Assembly: GCF_027923905.1 (NCBI RefSeq)
Contig: NZ_AP026966.1
Span: 2,109,001 to 2,173,000, forward strand
DNA: 64,000 nucleotides
From: Massilia varians
GTDB lineage: Bacteria; Pseudomonadota; Gammaproteobacteria; Burkholderiales; Burkholderiaceae_D
Direction of reading: 5' to 3'
Both the position numbers and the translations under genes were made by a program. This document shows, in pieces, positions 33,052 through 41,336 of the stretch (the first letter of the stretch is position 1; the number at the start of each line of letters is the position of its first letter). A model generated the notes under the pieces. That model worked only from the letters and a program-made list of their open reading frames with translations, ran no database searches and was not told the DNA's origin.

Positions 33052-33795
33052 ATGAGCAAACGTGTCGCCCTCGTCACCGGGGGCATGGGCGGACTCGGCA
33101 CGGCCTTGTGCCGCCGCCTGCATCTCGACGGTTTCACCGTCGCCGCCACCTTTTCGCCATCCAGCCACCAGCACGTCGAGTGGATGGCCAGCCACCGCCG
33201 CGACGGCATGGAATTCATTGCCATCGAGGCCGACGTGGCCGACTTCGAGGGTGCGGGCCGCGCCGTCCAGCGCCTGCTCGAGCATGCCGGCCGTATCGAC
33301 GTCCTAGTCAACAATGCCGGCGTGGCGCGTGACCGCAGCATGTGCAGGATGGGCCTGGACGACTGGCATGCGGTGATGGGCGTCAATCTCGACGGCGCTT
33401 TCAACATGGCGCGCCATACGATCGACACAATGGTCGCGCAGCGCTGGGGGCGCATCGTCAACATCGGCGCCGCCAGCGCACAGCAGGGGGCGCTGAACCA
33501 GGCCAACTATGCCGCCGCCAAGGCCGGCCTGCACGGCCTGACCAAGGCCCTGGCGCTGGAGTCGGCGCGCCACGGCGTTACCGTCAACACGGTGTCGCCG
33601 GGCTATCTCGACACGCGATCGTCGCGCGATGTGGCGCCGCAGGTGCTGCACGAGCGCATCCTGCCGCGGATTCCGGTCGGCCGGCTGGGCCAGCCCGGCG
33701 AAGTAGCGGCCATGGTGTCCTGGCTGGTGTCGGACGCGGCGGGTTTCGTCACCGGCGCCTACCTGGCGATCAATGGCGGGCAGCACATGTGCTGA
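33052..33795 (+). CDS. PhaB-like acetoacetyl-CoA reductase homologue lacking the catalytic serine
   Basis: 247 residues, colinear with NADPH-dependent acetoacetyl-CoA reductase PhaB: TGGMGGLG (9-16), NNAG (87-90), Tyr153 and Lys157. The position of catalytic Ser140 is Ala (NIGAAS versus NISS in PhaB), with a Ser two residues later. PhaB supplies (R)-3-hydroxybutyryl-CoA for PHA. Either Ser142 stands in or the protein is a divergent paralogue with reduced or changed activity. The ATG at 33052 follows CAGGGG; the open frame begins earlier. Confidence 0.88.
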   Translation: MSKRVALVTGGMGGLGTALCRRLHLDGFTVAATFSPSSHQHVEWMASHRRDGMEFIAIEADVADFEGAGRAVQRLLEHAGRIDVLVNNAGVARDRSMCRMGLDDWHAVMGVNLDGAFNMARHTIDTMVAQRWGRIVNIGAASAQQGALNQANYAAAKAGLHGLTKALALESARHGVTVNTVSPGYLDTRSSRDVAPQVLHERILPRIPVGRLGQPGEVAAMVSWLVSDAAGFVTGAYLAINGGQHMC

Positions 33796-33831
33796 CGGCG
33801 GCCGCAAGGACGTGCGCCGGCCCGGCCGGCT

Positions 33832-34380
33832 TCAGCCTGCCTTGGCCGGGGGCTTCGGCTTGAGCGCATCCAGCGCCTTGCCATGCTTCTCGACCTTCTC
33901 GAAGGCGGCCAGAATGACCAGGGGCTGGCCGGTCGCGGCGGCGGCGGCGAGGCCCAGCAGGCCGCCCACCAGCCCCGTCACCTCGCCGATGACGCCGATC
34001 TTGCGAATCTTCTCGGCGGCGTCGGCGGTCAGCTTGACGAGCTGGGCCTGCGGCTTGCCCAGGCCCTTGACGATCAGGGCCGCGGCGTCGGCGTACAGGC
34101 CGTTGGCGCGCTGGCGCAGCAGGACTTCGTCGTCGAACAGGGCGCGCGCGCTGGCCTGCACGTGTTCGGGCACCGGGCCGCCGGCGTAGCCGCGGATTTC
34201 CTTCATCACCCGCTCGTGGAGCTGGTCGGCGCAGGCCGACAGGTGGTCGGCCAGCTCGACGATCTTCTCGGTGCTGGACAGGGCGGCGCCAGGCGTGGCG
34301 GCGGGCGCCTGTTCGACGGAAGCGGCGGCGTCGGCATTGGCCGGGGATGCGTCGCGGGAACGGGTCGGGGTGGTAGCCAT
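33832..34380 (-). CDS. Helical protein with a hydrophobic C-terminal hairpin
   Basis: 182 residues. A Ala/Pro-rich start, a long helical region (about 38-130) and a glycine-rich hydrophobic stretch (about 135-160, GEVTGLVGGLLGLAAAAATG) suggest a membrane-associated coiled coil. Not a recognised family; phasin-like helices are possible. It lies directly downstream of the lipoprotein at 34393 on the same strand, 12 bp away, so the two belong together. Confidence 0.65.
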   Translation of the reverse strand: MATTPTRSRDASPANADAAASVEQAPAATPGAALSSTEKIVELADHLSACADQLHERVMKEIRGYAGGPVPEHVQASARALFDDEVLLRQRANGLYADAAALIVKGLGKPQAQLVKLTADAAEKIRKIGVIGEVTGLVGGLLGLAAAAATGQPLVILAAFEKVEKHGKALDALKPKPPAKAG

Positions 34381-34392
34381 CGTGTGCTCCTG

Positions 34393-35262
34393 TCAGTCGC
34401 CGGACAGCCCGTCGCGGATGCTGCGCAGGTCACGTCCGTAGGTGGCCAGCAGGCGCCGGATTTCCGCTTCCGACAGCTTGCCGAGGTTCTCGCGCATTTT
34501 CTGGTGCCCGAGGGCCACCTTGGTCAAGCCCTGCAGGGCCAGCTCGTAGCGGCGGTCGACCAGCTTGTATTCGGTGGCCTTGTTCAGGTAGTGCACCTTG
34601 GCGAGCGTCACCAGCATGCGGTCCGAATTGCGCGTCGAAAACGGGATCTCGACATCGAAGATGCCGAGAATCGTTTTCTTCTCATTCTCGTTGGTCTTGT
34701 AGTAGAGGCGGGTGAGCGAGATCATAGCATCGAGCAGGGTCTGCACGTCGGCGTCGCCGTCGCGCACCATGGTTTCCACGCTGCGGTTCTGGTAGCCGGA
34801 GGCGATCACCCGCGTCAGCAGCCGGGTCAGGCCGGTGTAGGCCGTGATGTGGCGCTGCTGCAGGCCGGACTCGGTATTGGCCTTGAGACCATTGCCGAGG
34901 TCGTCGATGCGCTCGGACAGGTCGTAGCGCGCATCGCCGGCCAGCAGGCTCAGGGTCTGCATGTAGAGCACCAGGGTCTTCTGGATGGCGATGAAGTCTT
35001 CGAATACCGCCTTGCGCTTGGCATCGTTCTCGCGCGCCAGCTTGTCGGCGGCGGGCGACAGGTAGGGCTGTTCGCGCTCGTAGGTGTCGCGGTAGCGGCG
35101 CGCCAGTTCGGCGTAGCCTCCCAGGCGGGCCGAGGCATCGGCGAATTCGCGCACTTCCTGCAGGCTGACCGGGCCGCCCGTGGTCGTCCCGCAGCCGCCC
35201 AGCAGCAGGCCGCACACCACGGGAAGGATGACGAGCAGGCGGATCGAGAGTTGTCGCAACAT
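34393..35262 (-). CDS. Helical lipoprotein, unknown function
   Basis: 289 residues with lipobox LLGGC (about residue 24) and an almost entirely helical mature part. Segments such as YAELARRYRDTYEREQPYLSPAAD suggest a helical-bundle periplasmic lipoprotein. No catalytic motif is visible. AAAGGATC precedes the ATG at 35262. It forms an operon with the gene at 33832, whose start lies 12 bp after this stop. Confidence 0.75.
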   Translation of the reverse strand: MLRQLSIRLLVILPVVCGLLLGGCGTTTGGPVSLQEVREFADASARLGGYAELARRYRDTYEREQPYLSPAADKLARENDAKRKAVFEDFIAIQKTLVLYMQTLSLLAGDARYDLSERIDDLGNGLKANTESGLQQRHITAYTGLTRLLTRVIASGYQNRSVETMVRDGDADVQTLLDAMISLTRLYYKTNENEKKTILGIFDVEIPFSTRNSDRMLVTLAKVHYLNKATEYKLVDRRYELALQGLTKVALGHQKMRENLGKLSEAEIRRLLATYGRDLRSIRDGLSGD

Positions 35263-35377
35263 GGGGATCCTTTCTGGCCTGGGGGAGTGGCCCGAAAGTC
35301 CCCATTGTTTCAAACTCCGCGCAGCGAAGTCTTGCTTGCGGTCAATTGCCTGAGCTTACACAAGCGCGAAGCAGGCC

Positions 35378-35743
35378 TTATTCGACTTTGGCGGGGTTGA
35401 AATGCGGGTTCTGGATCACGCCGAACAGGTTGCCGTAGGGATCGCGCACGGTGGCGACGCGGATGCCGCCGCCGACATCCTCGACCGGCGCGTCGACGAT
35501 GGCGCCCAGGGCCGCCAGGCGTGCGACTTCGGCCTCGATGTCCTGGCTGCCCCAGTAGGCGGTGGCGCCGGCGCTGCCCGGCTGGCCGTCGGGAACCAGG
35601 CCCAGCTCGAAACCGCCCACCTCGAAGCCGACGTAGAAGACTTCACTGAAGTAGGGCGCCTTGCCCAGGACCTGCTCGTACCAGGCGGCGGCCTCCGCCA
35701 GGTTGGTGACGGGGTAAATTACGGTGCGCAATCCCTGGATCAT
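35378..35743 (-). CDS. VOC/glyoxalase-superfamily protein
   Basis: 121 residues forming one vicinal-oxygen-chelate domain, with the segments RTVIYPVTNLAEAAAWYEQVLGKAP and DPYGNLFGVIQNP. Small VOC proteins of this kind include antibiotic-resistance, glyoxalase-like and dioxygenase-like members; the substrate is unknown. The ATG follows CGAGGAAGC. Upstream lies the hydroxypyruvate isomerase gene on the same strand, 44 bp away. Confidence 0.85.
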   Translation of the reverse strand: MIQGLRTVIYPVTNLAEAAAWYEQVLGKAPYFSEVFYVGFEVGGFELGLVPDGQPGSAGATAYWGSQDIEAEVARLAALGAIVDAPVEDVGGGIRVATVRDPYGNLFGVIQNPHFNPAKVE

Positions 35744-35787
35744 CGTGCTTCCTCGGCTGGGTGAAAGCACCGATGCTGCCTGAAGCT

Positions 35788-36594
35788 TCAACGCCTGTCC
35801 AGCCGGGCTGCATAGGTCTTGCGTTCGTCCTCCAGCCAGCCGAACGAGGCTTGCGTGTGTCCCTGCGGCAGGTATTCGCAGCCGACCCATCCTTCGTAGC
35901 CGAGTCCGTCCAGCAGGCGGAACAGGAAGGGGAAATTGATCTCGCCGGTGCCTGGCTGGTGGCGGCCCGGCACGTCGGCCAGCTGGACGTGCCGGATCAG
36001 GGGTAAGTGGCGGCGGATCGTTTCCGCCAGCTCGCCCTCCATCCGCTGCATGTGGTAGATGTCGTATTGCAGGCCCAGGTTGGGGGCGCCGACTTCGTCG
36101 ATGACGGCCACCGCCTGGCGCGTCCCGGTGAGGAAGTAGCCGGGGATGTCGCGGTCGTTGATCGGCTCGATCAGCAGGGCGATGCCGTGTTCCCGGCAGC
36201 GCGCCGCCGCATGGCGCAGGTTGGCGACATAGGCGGCGTGGGCCCGTTCATGGCTGAGGTTTGGCGGCAGCCTGCCGGCCAGGCAGTGCAGGCGGCGCAC
36301 GCCCAGCTCGAGCGCGTAGTCGAGCGCCAGGCCGACACTGTCCTGGAACTCGGCGCTGCGGCGCGGATCGCAGGCCAGGCCGCGCTCGCCCGCGGTCCAG
36401 TCGCCTGCCGGCAAATTGTGCAGCACCAGCTCCAGGCCGTAGCGCTGCAGGCGCGCGGCGATCTGCCGCGCTTCGAAGGCATAGGGAAACTGGAACTCGA
36501 CCGCATCGAAGCCGGCGGCGCGCGCGGCGGCAAAGCGGTCGAGGAAGGGGAGCTCGTTGAACAGCAGGCTCAGGTTGGCGGCAAATCTCGGCAT
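35788..36594 (-). CDS. hyi: Hydroxypyruvate isomerase family TIM-barrel protein
   Basis: 268 residues of the AP-endonuclease-2 TIM-barrel family. LIEPINDRDIPGYFL, LQYDIYHMQRMEGEL and HVQLADVPGRHQPGTGEINF are characteristic of Hyi/OtnI, which converts hydroxypyruvate to tartronate semialdehyde or acts on related keto acids. The glyoxylate carboligase (gcl) and reductase genes are not beside it, so the exact substrate is open. The ATG lies 61 bp from the MarR stop. Confidence 0.88.
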   Translation of the reverse strand: MPRFAANLSLLFNELPFLDRFAAARAAGFDAVEFQFPYAFEARQIAARLQRYGLELVLHNLPAGDWTAGERGLACDPRRSAEFQDSVGLALDYALELGVRRLHCLAGRLPPNLSHERAHAAYVANLRHAAARCREHGIALLIEPINDRDIPGYFLTGTRQAVAVIDEVGAPNLGLQYDIYHMQRMEGELAETIRRHLPLIRHVQLADVPGRHQPGTGEINFPFLFRLLDGLGYEGWVGCEYLPQGHTQASFGWLEDERKTYAARLDRR

Positions 36595-36655
36595 GCGGCA
36601 TGGCGGGGAGTGGCGATCCCGCTATCCTAGCCGATTCGGCCTGCACTTCCTCGTC

Positions 36656-37120
36656 TTACTGGCCGCCCAGCTGGGCCAGCAGGGCCGAGGTCGACGCGAT
36701 CTGCTCGCGCGACGGCGCACCGAGCAGCATGCGGCTGACGTTGTGCACCACCACGCCGGCGTTCATCACCAGCTCGCTGCCGGTGGGCGTGATGATGGCG
36801 TAGCCGACACGGGCGTCGCGCGGATCGCTCTGGCGGCCGACCAGGCCGATCTTTTCCAGCGGCAGCAGCGAGCGGGTCACGCCCGACGCCGTCAGGCCCA
36901 GTTTCTCGGCCAGGTCGACCCGGCGCAACCGGCCACCCGGGGCGCGTTGCAAGCTCAGCAGCAATTGGTAGTCGGCAAAACTGATGCCATGCAGGCTGCC
37001 GAGCGAACTGTCGAGGCGTCGCGACAGTGCCGCCCAGGCACGGGCCATGCGCAGGCAGAACTCGCTGGTGGGGCTGTCGAGGTCGGCAGCGGTATCGGCA
37101 GCGGGGAGGGTATCGTTCAT
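36656..37120 (-). CDS. MarR-family transcriptional regulator
   Basis: 154 residues with the MarR winged-helix fold: recognition region RVDLAEKLGLTASGVTRSLLPLEKIGLV and wing DPRDARVGYAIITPTG. Ligand unknown. It is first in a minus-strand series with hyi and the VOC gene, which it may regulate. Upstream (37136-37203) are TTGAG/CTCAA and the palindrome CTTGAT-TG-ATCAAG at 37190, good candidates for autoregulation. Confidence 0.87.
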   Translation of the reverse strand: MNDTLPAADTAADLDSPTSEFCLRMARAWAALSRRLDSSLGSLHGISFADYQLLLSLQRAPGGRLRRVDLAEKLGLTASGVTRSLLPLEKIGLVGRQSDPRDARVGYAIITPTGSELVMNAGVVVHNVSRMLLGAPSREQIASTSALLAQLGGQ

Positions 37121-37189
37121 GGTAGGGGCTAATTGTTGAGATAAAGTCGATTGCTCAAATATATGCCTGTTCCTGAATCTTGTAAAGTA

Positions 37190-37203
37190 CTTGATTGATC
37201 AAG
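37190..37203. promoter_or_regulatory. Candidate MarR operator CTTGAT-TG-ATCAAG
   Basis: Perfect 6-bp arms 70 bp upstream of the MarR ATG. The size and the TTGAT/ATCAA halves are typical of MarR-type operators. A weaker TTGAG/CTCAA pair lies between (37136-37140 and 37154-37158). Confidence 0.5.
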
Positions 37204-37217
37204 CATTTCAAATGGGT

Positions 37218-37252
37218 AAAAAAAGACCGGCGTCGATGTGTCGACGTCGGCC
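37218..37252 (-). terminator. Rho-independent terminator of rhlE
   Basis: On the minus strand GGCCGACGTCGA pairs with TCGACGCCGGTC (two wobble positions) around CACA, then T7. It lies 42 bp past the rhlE stop. Confidence 0.85.
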
Positions 37253-37293
37253 TTCATGCGAGGCGAGGTGGGCAGCGCGGGCTGCCCCTGCGA

Positions 37294-38694
37294 TCAGCGC
37301 TCGCGGCGCGGTGCGGAACCGGTGCGCGGGCCGCGGCTGGCGCTGTTGCCGTTGCGGTTGCCGCCATTCGCGCCTGCAGGACGGTTGCCTGCCGGGCGAG
37401 CGCCGGCGCCGCCGCCGTTGCCGGCGCCGGCACTGCGGGCCTGGCCCTGGCCGCCGCGGTTGCCGCCCGGACGGCCGCCGCCACGGTTAGCGTGGCCCGG
37501 CGCGCCGCTGCGCAGCTGGATCGGCTGTGCTTTCGCCGTCGGGTCCGGCTCAAAGCCCGGGATCACGTGGCGGGGCAGGGTCTGCTTGATCAGCTTCTCG
37601 ATGTCCTTGAGCATCTGGTGCTCGTCCACGCAGACCAGCGACACCGCTTCACCGGTCGCGCCGGCACGGCCGGTACGGCCGATCCGGTGCACGTAGTCTT
37701 CCGGCACGTTCGGCAGGTCGTAATTCACCACGTGCGGCAACTGGTCGATGTCGATGCCGCGCGCCGCGATGTCGGTCGCCACCAGCACCTGCAGGCTGCC
37801 GTCCTTGAACTCGGCCAGCGCCTTGGTGCGCGCCGACTGGCTCTTGTTGCCGTGGATGGCCATTGCGCCGATGCCGTCGCGGCCCAGCTGTTCCACCAGC
37901 TTGTTGGCGCCGTGCTTGGTGCGGGTAAACACCAGCACCTGGTGCCAGCTGTTTTCCTTGATCAGGTGCGACAGCATCGGGTGCTTCTTGTCGCGGTCGA
38001 CCGGGTGGATCTTTTGCGCGATCACTTCCACGGTCGAGTTGCGGCGCGCCACTTCGATCGACTGCGGATTGTTCAGCAGGCGGTCGGCGAGGGCCTTGAT
38101 GTCGTCCGAGAAGGTGGCCGAGAACAGCAGGTTCTGGCGCTTCGGCGGCAGGATGGCCAGCACCTTGCGGATGTCGTGGATGAAGCCCATGTCGAGCATG
38201 CGGTCGGCTTCGTCCAGGATCAGGATCTCGATCTTGGACAGGTCGACGGTGCCCTGGCCGGCGTGGTCGAGCAGGCGGCCCGGCGTGGCGACCAGCACGT
38301 CGACGCCCTGCTTGAGCAGCTTGATCTGCGGGTTGATGCCGACGCCGCCGAAGATCACGGCCGAATTCAGGTTGGTGTACTTGCCGTACAGGCGCACGCT
38401 TTCCTCGACCTGGGCGGCGAGTTCGCGGGTCGGGGTCAGCACCAGGGCGCGGATGGCGCGCGGGGCAGTCTTGCTCTTCAGTGCGCTGCCGACCGCATCG
38501 GTCGACAGTCGTTGCAGGATCGGCAGGGTGAAGCCGGCGGTCTTGCCGGTACCGGTCTGGGCGCCGGCCAGCAGGTCGCCGCCGTTCAGGACGGCGGGAA
38601 TCGCCTGGGCCTGGATCGGGGTCGGCGAGGTATAGCCTTGTTCAGTTACCGCGCGAACGATCGCATCGGACAAACCGAGAGTAGAAAATGACAT
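37294..38694 (-). CDS. rhlE: RhlE-type DEAD-box RNA helicase
   Basis: 466 residues. The helicase motifs are complete: AQTGTGKT (45-52), [18 protein letters not shown] (162-165), then [11 protein letters not shown]. The C-terminal 90 residues are a Gly/Arg/Asn-rich tail that binds RNA. RhlE remodels RNA and ribosome-assembly intermediates, often at low temperature. The ATG at 38694 has a weak ribosome site. The promoter (38834-38862) lies about 130 nt upstream, giving a long structured leader. Opposite to the cold-shock idea, no CspA-like box was checked. Confidence 0.93.
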   Translation of the reverse strand: MSFSTLGLSDAIVRAVTEQGYTSPTPIQAQAIPAVLNGGDLLAGAQTGTGKTAGFTLPILQRLSTDAVGSALKSKTAPRAIRALVLTPTRELAAQVEESVRLYGKYTNLNSAVIFGGVGINPQIKLLKQGVDVLVATPGRLLDHAGQGTVDLSKIEILILDEADRMLDMGFIHDIRKVLAILPPKRQNLLFSATFSDDIKALADRLLNNPQSIEVARRNSTVEVIAQKIHPVDRDKKHPMLSHLIKENSWHQVLVFTRTKHGANKLVEQLGRDGIGAMAIHGNKSQSARTKALAEFKDGSLQVLVATDIAARGIDIDQLPHVVNYDLPNVPEDYVHRIGRTGRAGATGEAVSLVCVDEHQMLKDIEKLIKQTLPRHVIPGFEPDPTAKAQPIQLRSGAPGHANRGGGRPGGNRGGQGQARSAGAGNGGGAGARPAGNRPAGANGGNRNGNSASRGPRTGSAPRRER

Positions 38695-38833
38695 AGATTC
38701 TTTATAAAAAGCGGGCCTGCGCAACACAGCGCCGGTCCAGGCAAATCGGATTAGTCATTGCAGGCGGGACGCAGTACAAACCGCGGGAACGCCGGACGCT
38801 GCCGCGCGTGGTAGACGCGCGCTGGCAGCCGGG

Positions 38834-38862
38834 ATTATAGAGGACTTGTTTCTCTATGGAAA
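38834..38862 (-). promoter_or_regulatory. Candidate sigma-70 promoter of rhlE with long leader
   Basis: On the minus strand TTTCCA (-35, plus 38857-38862), 17 bp spacing and TATAAT (-10, plus 38834-38839). The leader of about 130 nt begins near 38827. Further upstream (38894-38914) is a CGGGTGCA/TGCACCCG hairpin whose role is unknown. Confidence 0.6.
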
Positions 38863-38968
38863 GTTTCTGACCGGGACTTTCCGTCCGCTGAAGCGGGTGC
38901 ACTGTCTGCACCCGGAACCACGAGGCGTATTCTACGCGAAAACGCTGCAGCCGACCTTTAAGCGCCGC

Positions 38969-39757
38969 TTAGGCGAACGCCGCCAGCAGCGGCACCATGG
39001 CGCCGAACACCTTCGGACCGGCGGCGATGATGTCGCCCTTGTGCAGGTAATCCGACTCGCCGTTGAACTCGCCGACGATGCCACCCGCCTCGGTCACGAG
39101 CAGGGCGCCGGCCGCGATGTCCCACACCTTCAGGCCTTTTTCGAAATAGCCGTCGATGCGGCCGGCGGCCACGTTGGCCAGTTCCAGCGCGGCCGAGCCG
39201 CCGCTGCGCACGCCGTGGCAGCGCGAGGCGACGGTTTCGTACATGCGCAGGTATTCGGCCAGCGCGCGCGGATCCGGGCCGTGGCCCGAGGCCAGCAGGG
39301 CCTTGCCGATGCGGTCCTTGCTGCTCACGCGGATGCGCTTGTCGTTCAGGTAGGCGCCGGCGCCCTTGGTGGCCGTAAACAGGTCGTTGCGCACCGGGTC
39401 GTACACCAGGGCGTTGGTGATCACGCCTTTCTGTTGCAGGGCGATCGAGATGCAGAAGTTGGGGTAGCCGTGCAGGAAGTTGGTGGTGCCGTCGATCGGG
39501 TCGATGATCCACACGTTTTCGCTCTCGTCATTCAGGTTCTTCGACGCACCCGACTCTTCCGCCAGGATGGCGTGGTCCGGGTAGGCCTTCAGCAGCGTTT
39601 CCACGATCGCCTGTTCCGACGCCTGGTCGATGTCGGTGACGAAATCGTTGTGATTTTTTTCAGAAATGGTGATGCGATCGAGGTCGAAGGACGCGCGGTT
39701 GATGACGGTGGCGGCGCGGCGGGCGGCCTTGACGGCCGTATTGAGCATTGGGTGCAT
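38969..39757 (-). CDS. suhB: Inositol-1-monophosphatase SuhB
   Basis: 262 residues with the metal-binding motifs of the inositol monophosphatase fold: EES at 67-69, DPIDGTTNF at 86-94 and WDIAAG near 213. SuhB dephosphorylates myo-inositol phosphates and also acts as a ribosomal RNA transcription antitermination factor. The ATG at 39757 ([10 protein letters not shown], same start as E. coli) has GGAAAG upstream. It is divergent from trmJ, the arrangement also found in E. coli, which strengthens the assignment. Confidence 0.95.
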   Translation of the reverse strand: MHPMLNTAVKAARRAATVINRASFDLDRITISEKNHNDFVTDIDQASEQAIVETLLKAYPDHAILAEESGASKNLNDESENVWIIDPIDGTTNFLHGYPNFCISIALQQKGVITNALVYDPVRNDLFTATKGAGAYLNDKRIRVSSKDRIGKALLASGHGPDPRALAEYLRMYETVASRCHGVRSGGSAALELANVAAGRIDGYFEKGLKVWDIAAGALLVTEAGGIVGEFNGESDYLHKGDIIAAGPKVFGAMVPLLAAFA

Positions 39758-39923
39758 GGGCTTTCCGTGGAAAAAACGCGAACGCCCACCACGCGTTGAA
39801 GCGCCGTGAACGGTCAGCTGAATAGAGAATGACAAAGAGCAAAGCGGTGCCGAACCCGTTACAATCCACGACTTTCCAGTCCCGGATCACAACAGCCCGC
39901 ACCGCGCGATGGCGCTATTTTAA

Positions 39924-40685
39924 ATGAACCCGACCGAAATCAACACATCTCTCTTCAAAAGGCTCCGTTTCGTGCTGGTCGAGACTAGCCGCGCGGGCAA
40001 TGTCGGCTCGGTGGCGCGCGCCATGAAGACGATGGGCTTCGGCGAACTGGTGCTGGTGTCGCCGCGCTGCGACGATCCGCTGAACGATGCCGAGGCGGTC
40101 GCGTTCGCGAGCGGCGCGGGCGACGTGCTGGCCAATGCCCGCATCGTCGGCAGCATCGGCGAAGCGCTGGACGGCTGTAATTTCGCCGCCGCCGTGTCGG
40201 CGCGCCTGCGCGAATTCTCGCCGCCGGTGTGGACCCCGCGCGCCTTCGCCGCCCACGGGGCGGGGCAGGACGAACTGCGGCCCGCGCTTATTCTCGGCAA
40301 CGAGCGGGTCGGCCTGCCGAACGAGATCGTCCAGCAGTGCAACGTCCTGATCAACATCCCCTCGAATCCGGACTATTCCTCGCTCAACCTGTCGCAGGCG
40401 GCGCAAGTGTTGGCCTACGAATGCCGCCTGGCGGCGACGGGCGACACGGTCGACGAGCGCGGCGTGGGCTTCCACGGCGATTGCGCCAGCGTGGCGCAGA
40501 TCGATGGCATGTATGCCCACCTCGAAGAAGCGCTGGTGGCGATCGGCTTCCTCAACGCCAGCAACCCGAAGAAGCTGATGCCGCGCCTGAAGCGCCTGTT
40601 CTCGCGCACGGGGCTCGAGACCGAGGAGGTCAACATCCTGCGCGGTATCGCGCGCGCGATCATCGACCGGACGCCGAAGCCATAA
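39924..40685 (+). CDS. trmJ: tRNA (cytidine/uridine-2'-O-)-methyltransferase TrmJ
   Basis: 253 residues of the SPOUT/TrmH family with LVETSRAGNVGSVARAMKTMGF at the N-terminus and the knot segment LILGNERVGLPNEIVQQCN ... NIPSNPDYSSLNLSQA. TrmJ methylates the ribose of tRNA position 32. It is divergent from suhB, as in E. coli. Directly after its stop is the nested inverted repeat at 40689. Confidence 0.93.
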   Translation: MNPTEINTSLFKRLRFVLVETSRAGNVGSVARAMKTMGFGELVLVSPRCDDPLNDAEAVAFASGAGDVLANARIVGSIGEALDGCNFAAAVSARLREFSPPVWTPRAFAAHGAGQDELRPALILGNERVGLPNEIVQQCNVLINIPSNPDYSSLNLSQAAQVLAYECRLAATGDTVDERGVGFHGDCASVAQIDGMYAHLEEALVAIGFLNASNPKKLMPRLKRLFSRTGLETEEVNILRGIARAIIDRTPKP

Positions 40686-40688
40686 GCG

Positions 40689-40736
40689 TGCAAAGAATAT
40701 TTGCCTGTGGAGCCCGCGGTGCAAATATTCTTTGCA
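40689..40736. repeat. Perfect 16-bp nested inverted repeat after trmJ
   Basis: TGCAAAGAATATTTGC (40689-40704) is the exact reverse complement of 40721-40736, with a 16-nt loop. Each arm is itself a GCAAA-x5-TTTGC inverted repeat, so four GCAAA/TTTGC sites are arranged in one structure. No T-tract follows. It could be a weak terminator or a regulator site. Confidence 0.75.
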
Positions 40737-40817
40737 AATACTAGACGCCGGCCTCTAGTTTCCGGTCCCGCCCTGCTTTTCCTTTGACGTACACTAGGAA
40801 AAACACAAGAGGCAGCA

Positions 40818-41336
40818 ATGGGGACATCACGACGGACTTTCCTGAAGGCCGGCGGCCTGGCCGCGCTGGCGCTGGCGGGCGGCGGCGCGCTGTATCGGGC
40901 CAGGCACAGCGGCACGCCGCATCGTTTCGCGCTCGATGGCGAAGCGCGCGCCGCCCTGCACGCGATCGTGCCGGCGCTGCTGGCCGGCGCGCTGCCGCAG
41001 GGCGCCGGTCGTGAGGCCGCGCTCACCAGGACCGTCGAAGGCGTCCACCAGGCCATCCTCGGCCTGCCGCCCGCCACCCAGAAGGAAGTGCAGGACCTGT
41101 TCGGCCTGCTCGCGCTGGCGCCCGCGCGCCGCCTGCTGACCGGCATCCAAGGCGGCTGGGAAGGGGCGCGCATCGAGGCAGTGAACGCTTGGCTGGAGGA
41201 CTGGCGCCTGCACCGCCTTGGCCTGCTGCGCAGCGCCTACCACGCGCTGCACGACCTGGCGCTCGGCGCCTGGTATGCACAGCCGGCCAACTGGGCTGCC
41301 ATCGGCTATCCCGGCCCGATGAAGGAGCTGGCGTGA
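40818..41336 (+). CDS. Tat-exported small subunit of a GMC oxidoreductase
   Basis: 172 residues. SRRTFLKAGGLAALALAG is a twin-arginine signal. The rest is helical and rich in Ala, with no cofactor motif, and resembles the gluconate-2-dehydrogenase subunit 3 family, which pairs with a GMC flavoprotein to form periplasmic dehydrogenases. The next gene is that flavoprotein and starts inside this stop (GTGA overlap), so the pair is translationally coupled. The small subunit may carry the folded GMC partner through the Tat system. Confidence 0.85.
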   Translation: MGTSRRTFLKAGGLAALALAGGGALYRARHSGTPHRFALDGEARAALHAIVPALLAGALPQGAGREAALTRTVEGVHQAILGLPPATQKEVQDLFGLLALAPARRLLTGIQGGWEGARIEAVNAWLEDWRLHRLGLLRSAYHALHDLALGAWYAQPANWAAIGYPGPMKELA

